From positions 62,001-126,000 of the forward strand of contig JAMXBD010000714.1 of assembly GCA_024138025.1 (NCBI GenBank): 64,000 nucleotides of DNA. Direction: 5' to 3'. A model generated the notes under the pieces. It searched no databases. It was not told the DNA's origin and saw only the letters and a list, made by a program, of their open reading frames with translations. The stretch comes from Combretum micranthum. Lineage: Eukaryota; Streptophyta; Magnoliopsida; Myrtales; Combretaceae. Positions 48,930 through 59,800 of this stretch are shown in pieces; the stretch's first letter is position 1, and the number at the start of each line of letters is the position of its first letter. A program made the position numbers and the translations under genes.

Positions 48930-49135
48930 GATATCTGTGATGAAGGTGCAGGTGCTAGATGCGCCCTCTTTGTAACATAAAGAGGGTGTATGGTGCCGCA
49001 TGAGTCTTAACTAAATAAAAAGAAATAGTTTGGTCAAGGCGTAGATAGCACTTACGGCTTTGTCTTTATATGTGGAATATATATATTGCCATATTTTTGT
49101 AATTATTTTTTAAAATTCGGGTATTTATGTACAAA
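48930..49135 (-). repeat. right terminal inverted repeat of MULE-2
   Basis: Inverted copy of the left arm; includes GCGCCCTCTTT..AAAGAGGG hairpin near 48960-48987. Confidence 0.7.
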
Positions 49136-49419
49136 GTAAAAGAAAATTATAAAAAGCTTATATAAACTCTCGAGCCTCTCAAATATTTTAAAACTCAATT
49201 TCAAATTCAATAACTTCTTGAATAATTTAAGCCATTTGATTTAACAAGCTTATATAGGTAAAATGGGATTCAACAATCTTATGGTGAAGCTTAGGTAAAC
49301 TCAAATAGCTCCCGAGCGAGTTTGATTTATTCACACCAAACCAAACAGCCACTTGACGGTTGAGCCGCACATCGGTCACTTAAATGACACAACAAGCAAG
49401 CATCTAACTATAAAAACTA

Positions 49420-49724
49420 ATGGCTTCCTCTTCTTTAACACTAAGTTGCTCTTTCTACTGCACTTCTTCACTACCCACTTCCCTTCCAATCTCCAAAACC
49501 ACCATCACCACATGCTCTTCACTCTCTTTCACCACCTTAACAACAAACGATGTCCACTGCTTGACTAAAAGACCGTCTTCTAACAATACCAAAACATATG
49601 CTAAGTTTGATAAGTTCCAAAGTGGGAATGAAATACAACAACCCTCTTTAACTAAAGACGTGGTCACATCATCACCTTCCTTACAAGAGGGTGGGATGAC
49701 TGAGGAAGATGAAGAGGATAATAG
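49420..49724 (+). CDS. first exon of a putative plastid-targeted host protein (partial)
   Basis: ATG in good plant context (ACTAATGGCT). The 101 complete codons begin MASSSLTLSCSFYC and have no Asp or Glu in the first 43 residues but many Ser and Thr, the composition of a chloroplast transit peptide. The rest (DKFQSGNEIQ, then a Glu/Asp-rich TEEDEEDN) is hydrophilic. The exon ends at a good donor AG|GTAATT (49725), leaving two bases of a split codon. I see no following exon before a gypsy LTR at 50441. The gene may continue beyond the nested insertions, or this may be a stranded fragment. Function unknown; no domain recognised. It differs from its neighbours in codon-like composition and lack of stops. 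Confidence 0.5.
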
Positions 49725-50440
49725 GTAATTGCAAAGTTTTTTTTTTATTGTTCTTTTTTTTTTTTGGAAATATTAACTATCTAATTTTGTTATGGAATTG
49801 GCTTATGTTGGGAATTTTATTTTCTTGATTCAAAATTTATGTTAATGATGTTATTATGTTAGTCATGTTGGTTTATAAGTGGATTCAGATACATGAAAAT
49901 GTAGTGATGTAGAAACGGCCTGTCTTTATGGATAAGGTTTCCAAGTCAGATGTACATACAAGGTTCTGCTATCAAGTACCCTAGCACTCGATAAGAACTG
50001 AATAAGAAATCTTTTTTTTGTAAGGTACCCGTGTTCTCATTTTTTTCATGGTTAACATCTTTGTGTATTATCATAATGTATACTATTGGAGAGGAAAAAT
50101 GGAAATCGATCCCATTAGGAAATCAGTAATCATACCACTCAGCTGCAGTGATTTTGGCACGGTTACACCAATGTTAATGAGAGAGTTAGTTTTGAATTTT
50201 AGCTAATTGGAAATTAGAAACCCCAAATTGAAGAATCATAACCCTATCTTATAATTACAATAGCTCTACAAAAAATATGTATTACAAACCATGGAACTGG
50301 AATATTGATGAAACTATTTCAACGAGAATGTTCAAGTAGAGATGCATCACAACTTCTTCTTCTTCTTATTCGTCAGAAAAGTCCTTGTGTGCCTAAAGTA
50401 ATGTCTAAGGTCAATGTGAACCATCCAATTATTGATGTTC
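49725..50440. other. possible intron 1 of the plastid-like gene
   Basis: T-rich, with tracts at 49739-49765, no clear acceptor or coding exon. Contains no recognised element up to the gypsy LTR. Confidence 0.4.
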
Positions 50441-50965
50441 TGTTATGAATGCCAACAAGAGACAAAGAAGGAGACCACATTATTTGGCTGACTATGTTAG
50501 TTAAACATAAACTAGCTTAAAATAGGACAATATTCTTACAAGTACAGTTGTAATAATCAAAATACAATTCTAGTTCCAAGTAAAACAAAATATTTGTAAC
50601 TGCCTGAGTTTTATAGGCATATAAATAGAAATGAGAAAGCAACAGAAGGGCAAGTTTTACCCTCATAAAATAAGAAGTGCAAGGAGTCATCTGGAGACTC
50701 GAAAAATCCAATAGATCTGCATACCCTGACCCTTTTTTTTATATCTTGCATGCGCAGAGAAACGAAATAGAGTATTCGATATATAAACATAAGAAATACT
50801 ACTTTTTTTCTAGAAGGCAAGAAAACCCTAGAAAGTTGCAGAGAGTAGGAAAAGAGAGAGTGTTACCTGGTCAAGTTTTGGTGAAAGGCAGAGCAGAAAT
50901 CATTCTTTTGTGTAAAAGGGGATTTTAATTCCTAGGGTTTGTTTAGATTAAATCCGGCCCCTACA
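50441..50965 (+). repeat. 5' LTR of the third gypsy element (borders approximate)
   Basis: Starts TGTTATGAAT and may end CCCCTACA, just before the leader. A TATATAAA box is at 50780-50787. No second copy in the window to fix the borders. Confidence 0.5.
50780..50787 (+). promoter_or_regulatory. TATA box in LTR
   Basis: TATATAAA about 185 bp before the presumed LTR end and 240 bp before the gag start codon. Confidence 0.5.
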
Positions 50966-51018
50966 CGTGGGTTATCAATTGGTGCTTTCATTGATTTTTT
51001 TTTCTTTCTTCCATAGCC

Positions 51019-52000
51019 ATGGCTAATGGAACTAGAGGAATTGCTCGCTTGCAAGAGGATTTGCAATAACATGAAAGTAAGATTTCTTCATTAGAATAAA
51101 AAACTGATAGATTGTTGTTTGATATGTCTCAAGTACTACAATTTGTTAAATTGCAAAAGGAGAATCAGGCTACTCACAATACTAATAGCAGTTCATCATT
51201 TTCTTCATGTAACAATGATGATCATCAGTTTCCCTATATAAGGAATATCAAGTTGGAACTTCCAAAATTTTCAGGCTCTAATCCTCTTTCATGGACATTT
51301 CAAGCCAATCAATTTTTTTATTTTCATCATGTTCTTGAATCCAAATGATTAAAATTGACTTCTTTCGCAATGGAAAAGGAAGCTTTAGATTGTTATAAAT
51401 GGTTGTATAGAAATGGTTTATTATCTACAAGGCCTGCTTTTATAAAAGCCTTAGAGACTTGATTTGGTCCCTCATTGTTTGATGATTATAGGGAAAACTA
51501 TCAAAGCTGGTTCAAATTGGTTTTGTTATTGAATACCAACATGCTTTTGAATCTCTTTCTAATCATGTGAATGGCCTTTTCGAAGATTTTCTTTAGAGTT
51601 TCTTTATTTTGGGTCTTAAACCCTTATTGCAACAATAGGTTTTAGTCTGTCAACCTACTTCTCTTTTGCATGCTATTAGTCTAGCCAAATTACATGAATC
51701 TAAATTTCAACAATTTCACACTCTCAAACAGCCTATTCCTTCTTTTCAACACTCTTCTTATAAATCCATAATTTAATCTTCTTATACACCTCCTTCTTCT
51801 ATGTTTTCCAAACCTAAACCCCCTATATCTACTGCCTCATTATCTTCTTCTACTATTCCCAAAAAGCATTTACCTTTTAAAAAGCTTACACCTACAGAAA
51901 TGGCAATTAAAGGAGAAAAAGGTTTGTGTTTCAATTGTGATGAGAAATTTAATAAAGGCCATATTTGTAAAGTGAAGTTTTTTATGATAATTAAACCTGA
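51019..52000 (+). pseudogene. gag of the third gypsy element
   Basis: Opens with ATG at 51019 (MANGTRGIARLQEDLQ) and then meets stops. 51112-51348 continues the coiled region and the start of the gag core (IKLELPKFSGSNPLSWTFQANQFF). Broken capsid sequence follows to about 51700, then a Pro/Ser-rich linker and a zinc knuckle at about 51930 (CFNCDEKFNKGHICK). Gag would package element RNA. Domain order is complete; the reading frame is not. Confidence 0.85.
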
Positions 52001-52079
52001 TGATGAATCAAATTATGAGATTCCTTCTTTGTCTGACTTAAGAGATCGTTCAGATGATTTAAATGCTATTGAAATTAGC

Positions 52080-52480
52080 TATCATGCTCTTTCTAGAATA
52101 CATGCTCCTAAAACCTTGAAATTGATTGGTAAAGTGCTTGGTAAGGAAGTGTCTATTCTAGTAGACTCACGGAGTACTCACAATTTTATCTAAGAACATG
52201 TGGCTAAACTCTTACGTTTGCCCATTCTTGCTTCTCATTCTTTTCAAGTCATGACTGGTAATGGTAACTATCTTACTTGTTCTAGTCTTTGTCAAAGTGT
52301 GCCTCTTATTTTACATGACAGTAAATTTTTGGTAGACTTTTATGTTCTTCCTATTTAAGGGATGAATATCATTCTTGGCATTCAATGGCTGACTACCTTA
52401 GGCCCTATTACTGTGGATTATTCCACACTTATAATGCAGTTTATGTTGAATGGCCAACACATTCTCCTTTAAGGCAATTC
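52080..52480 (+). pseudogene. protease of the third gypsy element
   Basis: LVDSRSTHNFI near 52160-52190 is the retropepsin active-site region (expected D-S-G-S/A-T-H-N-F); the Gly is Arg here. A stop follows at once. The rest of the domain (VMTGNG.YL, ILGIQWL near 52375) is readable with stops. The D-S-R change and stops make it inactive. Confidence 0.8.
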
Positions 52481-52523
52481 AATTATTGGACCCAAATAGA
52501 TTACTCCACATCAGTTTCATAAA

Positions 52524-53425
52524 TTGATGAAATCTGATAATGTAGCTTGTTTCTTTAGTCTTGTGGCCCAGAGGGAGAATATTAGTTATGATACCACCAA
52601 CAATAGTGCTATAGAAGCACTTTTGGGCAAATTTCATAAAATTTTTGAGTCTCGTTCGTCATTGCCACCTTTAAGGGATGTGCAGCATCATATTCATTTG
52701 CAAAATGAGTCTTATGCTATTAATCTCAGGCCTTATCGCTACCCCTATTTTCAAAAAGTAGAGATTGAGAAATTGGTGCAAGAAATGTTGGATTCTAGAG
52801 TCATTCGCCTCAGTACCAGTCCATTTTCTTCCCCAGTCCTTTTGGTGAAGAAAAAAGATGGTTCTTGGCGTTTTTATGTGGATTATAGAGCTTTAAATCA
52901 AGCCACTGTGCTAGATAAGTTTCCTACCCCTACTATTGATGAATTACATGAAGCACATATTTTTTCTAAGCTAGATTTACGTGCAGGCTATCATCAGATT
53001 CGTATGTCTCTTAACAATGTTCATAAAAACGGCTTTTTGCATCAATGAAGGCCATTATGAATTTTTGGTAATGCCTTTTAGGCTTACTAATGCACCTTCT
53101 ACTTTTCAAGCTATTATGAACTCTATTTTTCGACCTCATATCAGAAAATTTGTCATTGTTTTTTAAAGACATTTTGGTTTATAGTGTGTGTATGGAGGAT
53201 CATCTTTCACATTTGACATAAGTTTTTACTTGTTTGGAGGAACATCAGTTTTATGTGAAACAATCTAAATGTTCCTTTGCTTAGTCTAAAATTGATTATC
53301 TTGGCCATGTCGTATCTGCTGAAGGGATTACTCTTGACCCAAGTAAAGTGGAAGCCATAAAAGATTGGCCTACACCCACGACTCCTAAACAATTAAGAGG
53401 ATTTTTGGGACTTACAGACTATTAT
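52524..53425 (+). pseudogene. reverse transcriptase of the third gypsy element
   Basis: Open at 52524-53030: LRDVQHHIHL, INLRPYRYP, FSSPVLLVKKKDGSWRFYVDYRALN, and [16 protein letters not shown] frameshift near 53035 moves the frame, which then reads [20 protein letters not shown]. The catalytic box is FKDILVYS instead of Y/F-x-D-D (near 53163), so one catalytic Asp is lost, with an extra base nearby. It continues through YLGHVVSAEGI to LRGFLGLTDYY, where the CACTA element interrupts it at 53426. Confidence 0.9.
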
Positions 53426-53478
53426 CACTACAAGAATTTTTATGTATGGCCACGTTTGCATATTTTGCAAACGTTGCC
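53426..53478. repeat. CACTA left terminus with subterminal hairpin
   Basis: CACTACAAGAA terminus, then an inverted repeat at 53448-53478: arms GGCCACGTTTGCA and TGCAAACGTTGCC (one mismatch) around TATTT. The core word AAACGT recurs at 53505-53530 (AAACGTTAA, GACGTTTA). Subterminal short inverted repeats are where CACTA transposition proteins bind. Confidence 0.8.
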
Positions 53479-53701
53479 CTTTTATTATCATTTTAGTCAT
53501 GTTTATTAAACGTTAACTTAAATATGAAATTGGTGACGTTTATAAAAAAATTTAGATTTTATGATCTTATTAATTGATTTGTAACTTTTTTATTTATTTG
53601 TAGACGTGGCTAATTGATAAGCACAATTTATTGTTGGGTTGTGGAGCCTGAATACTGTACACCTTTGCCACGAGCACGGCGATCCCCCTGCTTTTTAGGG
53701 T

Positions 53702-53720
53702 TCGGGGGCAACGCCCCCGA
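53702..53720. repeat. GC-rich perfect hairpin
   Basis: TCGGGGGC, loop AAC, GCCCCCGA: an 8-bp perfect stem in an otherwise AT-rich stretch, about 280 bp from the CACTA end. Confidence 0.85.
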
Positions 53721-53872
53721 TAAAAATTGTTAGTAAGGGTAAGGTACTTAATTGGTATATATATATATATTTCAGGTCAATTTTGAACACAATTGTAATA
53801 TAAGGAAGGAATATGTGGAGAATCCAATCAAAATTCAAGCAAAGCAGCAAGGAGCACAAAAGGAGTCTAGAT

Positions 53873-54304
53873 GTACGGCCGTGCAACTATCAAAATGAGG
53901 AAAATACATGGCAGTGTCTGGTACGGGGTCTTGTACGCCCGTGCAATAAGTGATTTTGAAGCAAAATGAAGGGGATTCAACTTGTACGCCCGTACATGAA
54001 GTGATGAAGAAGGGAAATGAACGAGATTTACGATTGCACGCCCGTACACGTATGGAGAATGATTCCAGTATTTAGCACTCCCTTTAGTACGCCCGTACAT
54101 GAAGTGATGAAGAAGGGAAATGAATGAGATTTATGATTGCACGCCCGTACACGCTTGGAGAATGATTCCAGTATTTAGCACTCCCATTAGTACGCCCGTA
54201 CATGAAGTGATGAAGAAGGGAAATGAAGGAGATTTATGATTGCACGCCCGTACACGTTTGGAGAATGATTCCAGTATTTAGCACTCCCTTTAGTACGCCC
54301 GTAC
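53873..54304. repeat. array of nine 12-bp sites in a 103-bp higher-order repeat
   Basis: A 12-bp site G(T/C)ACG(C/G)CCGT(A/G)C occurs at 53873, 53933, 53984, 54036, 54087, 54139, 54190, 54242 and 54293. The last eight are spaced alternately 51 and 52 bp. The DNA from 53984 to 54292 is three near-identical 103-bp units, each with a GTACGCCCGTAC and a GCACGCCCGTAC site. The two half-units are weakly alike, so a dimeric higher-order repeat evolved from monomers of about 51 bp. Within a CACTA element such repeats are likely binding sites of an element protein or of a host factor. Confidence 0.9.
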
Positions 54305-56892
54305 TAGCCTTCCTTTTTTTTTTTTTAACGTTCTATTTTCACTGTTTAAAAAACTAAGAAATATAATACTTGAATCCCGCCACAATTTTTAGTCACCTGC
54401 AAGCATATCAAATCAACATCAAATAGAAGGACTATTCATTTTCTTCTCACTAAGAAAAACCAAAACCCTCTCAAGTCTCACGATCCTTCTTTGTGGATAT
54501 CCAGGTACCTCAGTCTCTCTCTCTCTCTCTCTTCCTCCTTCCCTCGTCCTCACTCCTTTTCCCTGTTTGTTTCTTTTACTTTTTCACTAACACATTGTGT
54601 ACATTTCCTTCTCTCAAGCGAAAGGCTCACAATCCCAACCGTGTTTGTCTTGGCTGTTCTTGTACGTTTATCTCTCTCTCTCTCTCTCTCTCTCTGTTAT
54701 TGTCTCTTTGTCTTTGGCTTTTTCACTAACACAATGGTTGTACGTTTCCTTCTGTCCAAGAAAGACACTCCGTTCTAGCATTATCGTGCATGCAACACAT
54801 GGTCATGACCTTCTCCAAGCAATAACGTTCTCACAACATTCTTTCCCTGTCAGGTAACTATTCTGGTATGTTTCAGTCTTTCTTTTGTTGCTCGCTCTTA
54901 CTCGTTGTCTCTCTGTCTCTCACTCTTTTACTGTGTTTGTGTGTGGCGTAAGCTCGTTGTCTCTCGCTCTTGTGGCATAATCTTCTTTCTAGGATGAAAA
55001 CAATGATGCAATGTTATTGGGTAATGAGTTGTTCTGTCTCACTCATTCACTATGTTTGTGTGTAGCATAATCTTGTTTGTAGAATGAAAACAATGGTTTA
55101 GTGTATTCCTGACTTTGTGTTCCAATGAGTTGGCATTTATCTTGATGCTTGTTACAATAACCTCTACTTCTACCTTTACCAATTATGTTGCTTGTAAGTG
55201 GCAAGTTGGCAACAATTATGCTTAATAGCTCTGTACCAATCTGTAGGGGCTAATATTAAATATCAGTCTCACTTCCATTATTGCAAACTTTGTCCTATTT
55301 GTTTATTTTTTATAATCTAACTTGTCAGCAATCTGATGTCTGATCAATGTGGTTAATGTAGGCATGATTTAGAAGTGAATGGTGTGTTATTGGCTAATGA
55401 ACTTTGATCGTTAAAAGATTTAGAAATTCTACCTCTTTGATTGACTAGTATAATGGATAGGTCTAAGTGATTAATTAGAATGAAGAAATTATGGGTTTAT
55501 CCTTGATTAAATTCTCAGAGTCTTTGTAATATTAGGCTGTCAGTGTGTCCTATTGCTTTTTATGACCATACTTTTTTGTATAAAAATTGAGGGTAAGAAG
55601 AAGATAATATGGTAAATGATAAAAAAGACCGTTAGAAAGAGAATAGGATGATTTGTTACTATGAGGTAAGTAATCTATTTATTCAGGACTCATAAAGTAA
55701 ATGTTTTTTTGAATATTATATCAAATTTTGACTGTTCTTGAAGAAGCACTATTATGCTTTTACTGAGGTTTAAGAGGTTAAATCCTGTTGCACTTATATG
55801 TTATCACTCTCTGGTGCTGAATTTTGTTATCAAGTATGTAACAAATACTAAACTTAACCTCAAAGTGGGGTGTAGTATGTGCCCTGATTGTTTCCCCATT
55901 TTTCTAGAATGTTTGGAATAATGGATTCTCAATGGAGTAAGTGACTTATGTTCTTATAATTATGCTCCATAACAAGAAAAAGGTTGGCTAAGTGTTGTAC
56001 TTAAGGTAAACTTTGTTCACTACTATATATAGTCTGGCGATACATTGTCGTTGAACTGTCTGTGCTGATGGGATATTTTTACCTTACAATATCATTGAAG
56101 TGTGTACTATGAGAAGAAAGCTTTTGCCTTTCGTAAAATAAACAAATGGGCTGTTTTTTCTTAACAATTAAGGTTTCCTATCATGGCAAAAAAAATAATA
56201 ATAACGTTTCCTATTACTACCAATTTTCATGAGGGAGAATTAATATTGGCATAAAATTGAGACAATGACTCCATAATGAGTATGCCAATTCGATTATGAA
56301 AGGGTAGGTGTACATAATCAAGTATTTTAATGTATGAAGTGTTGCTTGACATTAAATCAATGTTTATAATAGTATGAGATGTTAATTTGATAATTGAATG
56401 AAGAAATAATCAGTGCTTAACTTATAGGCGATGCTAATGTAAGATAGATGAATTATAAACAAATATAATAAGATTAACTAAATTACAAAGAAAAGGGAAA
56501 GAAAGAGATATCATCATTTATGCAACTATAAATTTCAAGTGTCATTGATAATAACAAGCATATTGCAATAAAGTAATATCATTAAACAATGCGTATAAAG
56601 GATTATTAGAATAAAAATAAACATAAGGATTAAAAAAATTATATTTTGCCATGTGATTACAAAATTTCCATACTTTGAATAGTGTAAAGTAATGTTTACT
56701 AAGATTCCTAAAATGTTTTCTAAGATTGAGGGTAGAGGAAATAACATTAGGACCAATGTGGTGAACATGCTGCTATTAATGGTGATCAATATGATGATGT
56801 GATATGATATGTGTTTACTAATTTTGTGATTATGTCATATGAGATGTATTAACTAGTTCAATTGGATCTTACACTTTTATTTTCTTCCAATT
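54305..56892. other. CACTA 5' leader/intron region, CT microsatellites and duplications
   Basis: No long ORF with support. (TC)n tracts at 54514-54532 and 54671-54695 each head a segment of about 100 bp with the shared words TTTTTCACTAACACA and GT(A/T)C(A/G)TTTCCTTCT, a diverged tandem duplication. A second duplication involves TGTTTGTGTGT(G/A)GC(G/A)TAA and GATGAAAACAATG around 54930-55100. A possible 5' leader exon ends at ATCCAG|GTACCT (54504). It is probably untranslated leader plus intron of the element's transcript. Confidence 0.5.
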
Positions 56893-59800
56893 ATGTCAGA
56901 AAAAATGGACAAGAGTTGGATGAATTATGACATTGAAAGTGAAGAGTACGAAAGAGGTGTTGACTTTTTTGTTGCATACTTACGCTTAAAGTATGGTGTG
57001 CACGCAAGTTTAAGTTGTCCATGTAGGAAATGTTTAAATGACATTTCACAAACAGTGAATGTGATTAGAGCACACTTGCTTGTAGATGGGATAGATGTAA
57101 ACTACCAGTGTTGGATATATCATGGTGAGGAGCCAACTATTGAGTTGCCTACTAGACATCGAGGTCGAATTCGTCACAGAGAATGTGACATGAGACCCAT
57201 TATGGAGGAGAACAATGGGACAGGTGGTAATGATACCGATGGGCTCCACGAGATGCTTGAAGACTTAGGGGCATTTGTTGACAATCAGGATGAAAGCTCA
57301 ACCCCTGATGATGGCTTCGACATTCCAGTCGACTATTTAGATGGGTTAAGAGCTGACTCACACCAAGAGCTTTATCCAGGGTGTAAGATTTCTAAATTCT
57401 CATTTATAGTGAAGCTTCTTCACTTAAAGGTATACAATAAGTGGAGCAACAAGTCTTTCGACATGTTGCTACAACTTTTACGTGATGTTATACCTAATGG
57501 AGAGTCTCTTCCGAAGTCTTACTATTACGCAAACAAATACTTGAGAGGGTTGGGCATGGGTTGCCATAATATTCATGCATGTAAATATGACTGTTGTCTA
57601 TTTTGGGGTGATAACAAGAATCTTACACATTGTCCCACTTGTGGTACATCCAGATATAAAGTGTCCACTGGTTCTAAAATGCCTATTCCTCATAAGGTTT
57701 TGCGATACTTTCCTGTGAAACCAAGGTTACAACGCCTTTTCATGAATCCTAGAAATGCTCAAAAAATGCGTTGGCATAAAGAAGAACACAAGAGACAAGA
57801 AAACCTTATGGGTCATCCAGCAGATGGGTTGTCATGGGTAAAGTTTGATAATGAACATCCAGAATTTGCAAAGGATTGTCGTAATGTGAGATTAGGGCTT
57901 GCTAGTGATGGATTCAATCCTTTTGGTAATATGAGCCAATCATATAGCATGTGGCCCGTGTTGCTTCTCACATATAATTTACCTCCTTGGATGTGCATGA
58001 AGAGAGAATATATGATGATGACACTATTAATCCCAGGGCCTAAAGCACCTGGGAAAGAGATCGACATCTATATGCAACCTTTAATTGATGAGTTGAAGGA
58101 TCTATGGAATAATGGGTTGTGGACTTATGATGCATACTCAAAGTCTTCATTCAAGATGCATGCCGCATTATTGTGGACCATTAATGACTTTCCAGCATAT
58201 GGGAATTTGTCTGGATGGAGCACAAAGGGATACAGTGCTTGCCCTGTATGTGAAGATCAAACACCATCGATAAGGCTTAATAACAAGATTGGGTATGTTG
58301 GGCATAGAATGTGGTTACCAATTGATCATAGGTGGAGACGTAGCTACAAGTTTGATGGAATGCATGATACTCGTGAGGCTCCTGATCTATATTCTGGTGA
58401 AGATATTCTCCACCAGTTACAATCAGTAGTAGACATAGGAATGGGAAAGCATCCGAGGAAAGCTAGAAGAGTCCATAATGTTGGTCCATTCAATTGGACT
58501 AAAAAGTCGATATTCTTCCAGTTGCCATATTGGTCAAAGTTAATAATTAGACATAATTTGGATGTGATGCATATTGAGAAGAATATCTGTGAGAATGTTG
58601 TTAACACAGTGCTTAGGACTGAGGGAAAAACAAAAGATACTTATAAAGCTAGACTTGATCTAGAGGAACTTGGTATACGAAAGGAGCTACATTTAGTAAA
58701 ACGGGCTGATGGCAAATACTTGATGCCATGTGCAAGCTATACATTAAGTACGAGTGAGAGAAGATTGTTTTGTCAATTCCTAAGGAATGTTAGATTACCT
58801 GATGGCTATGCGTCACACATAGGTAGGTGTGTGGACAACTTAAACTCAAAGCTTTCAGGTATGAAGAGTCATGATTGCCATGTTTTACTTCAGAGGCTAT
58901 TACCTGTGGGCATTCGTGGCTTATTGCCAAGGGAGGTCACCCTCGCCATAGCTGAGCTTGGGAACTTTTTTGAGAGGTTGTGTCGACGCATTTTGAATGT
59001 TGAAGATATACGAAAGATGCAAAGTGACATTGTCACTATTTTGTGCAAGTTGGAGTTGATCTTTCCCCCTGCATTCTTTGATGTAATGGTACATCTAGCT
59101 ATCCACTTACCTCAAGAGGCATTAATGGCTGGACCTGTTGCATATCGTTGGATGTATCCTATTGAAAGGTATAATGTACAGTCAAAAGTTACCACTTTTT
59201 AAGTTGTTATCCATGTTTTTCTCATGTACTATTAATCATTATTTGTAGGTACTTAGGCTCCTTAAAACAATTCGTTAGAAATAGAGCTTCTCCAGAAGGC
59301 TCCATTGCAGAAGCTTATGTTGTTCATGAGTGCTTGACTTGGTGTTCACTTCACTTAGAAGGCATTGAGACAACATTTAACCGTCCAGACAGGAATTTTG
59401 ATTCCTTAGAGGATAGTGGCTTGGATGTCTTCACGAATAAAGTTGGTTTAATTTCACCACCCACATATGTGGTATTGTCAAGCGAGGAGGTTGATATTGC
59501 AAAATGGTACATTATTAACAATTGCCAAGAGATTCAACCTTACCTAGAGTAAGTTGAAAGTTACACAAAATAATATGTAAGCTAATGGTACAATGACATA
59601 TAAAGTTACTAAGTAAAGACAAACATGTGCTACAGTGAGCATAAAGATGTTTTACGTGCACAATATGGGGATAACATAGATGGGCATCACAAAAAAGACT
59701 TTGGTGAATGGTTTATGAATAAGGTAAATACAAGAAAGAGCTTTGTATAGAATTACATTTTTTTTTATTTTGGTAAATAGAAGGGTTTTTAACTAGCTTG

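Larger units (their letters stand above)
46670..49135. mobile_element. second Mutator-like element (MULE-2), about 2.5 kb
   Basis: Left arm 46670-46870 and right arm about 48930-49135 are inverted copies. Shared blocks on matching strands include ATATGGCA, CCTTTGACCAAAC/CCTTGACCAAAC, TTTAGTTAAG-type sequence, GCCCTCTTT..GTTACAAAGAGGG and AGCACC(T/C)G. Arms of about 200 bp. The interior carries a degraded minus-strand gene with plant-mobile-domain features. Target duplication not resolved. Confidence 0.65.
50441..53425 (+). mobile_element. Ty3/gypsy retrotransposon, 5' part, cut by CACTA insertion
   Basis: Plus-strand element with a short 5' LTR (about 50441-50965), a leader with ATTGGTGCTTTCATTG shortly after, gag from 51019, protease, and RT up to 53425, where the large CACTA transposon begins. 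The Gag zinc knuckle spacing C-x2-C-x7-H-x-C suggests the chromovirus group (perhaps Reina-like), an inference. Stops and a frameshift make it inactive. RNase H, integrase and the 3' LTR must lie beyond the CACTA element, outside the window, if present. Confidence 0.8.

Noticed and set aside
53867..54100. Minus-strand open frame through the CACTA site array
   Set aside because: It is the translation of a tandem repeat with a period of 103 bp; no domain and no conserved start.
53984..54304. Possible CRISPR-like array
   Set aside because: Whole 103-bp units are conserved, including the 'spacers', and the context is a plant transposon. It is a tandem repeat.
54491..54857. Overlapping plus-strand frames rich in Leu and Ser
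   Set aside because: They translate (TC)n microsatellites in the CACTA leader.
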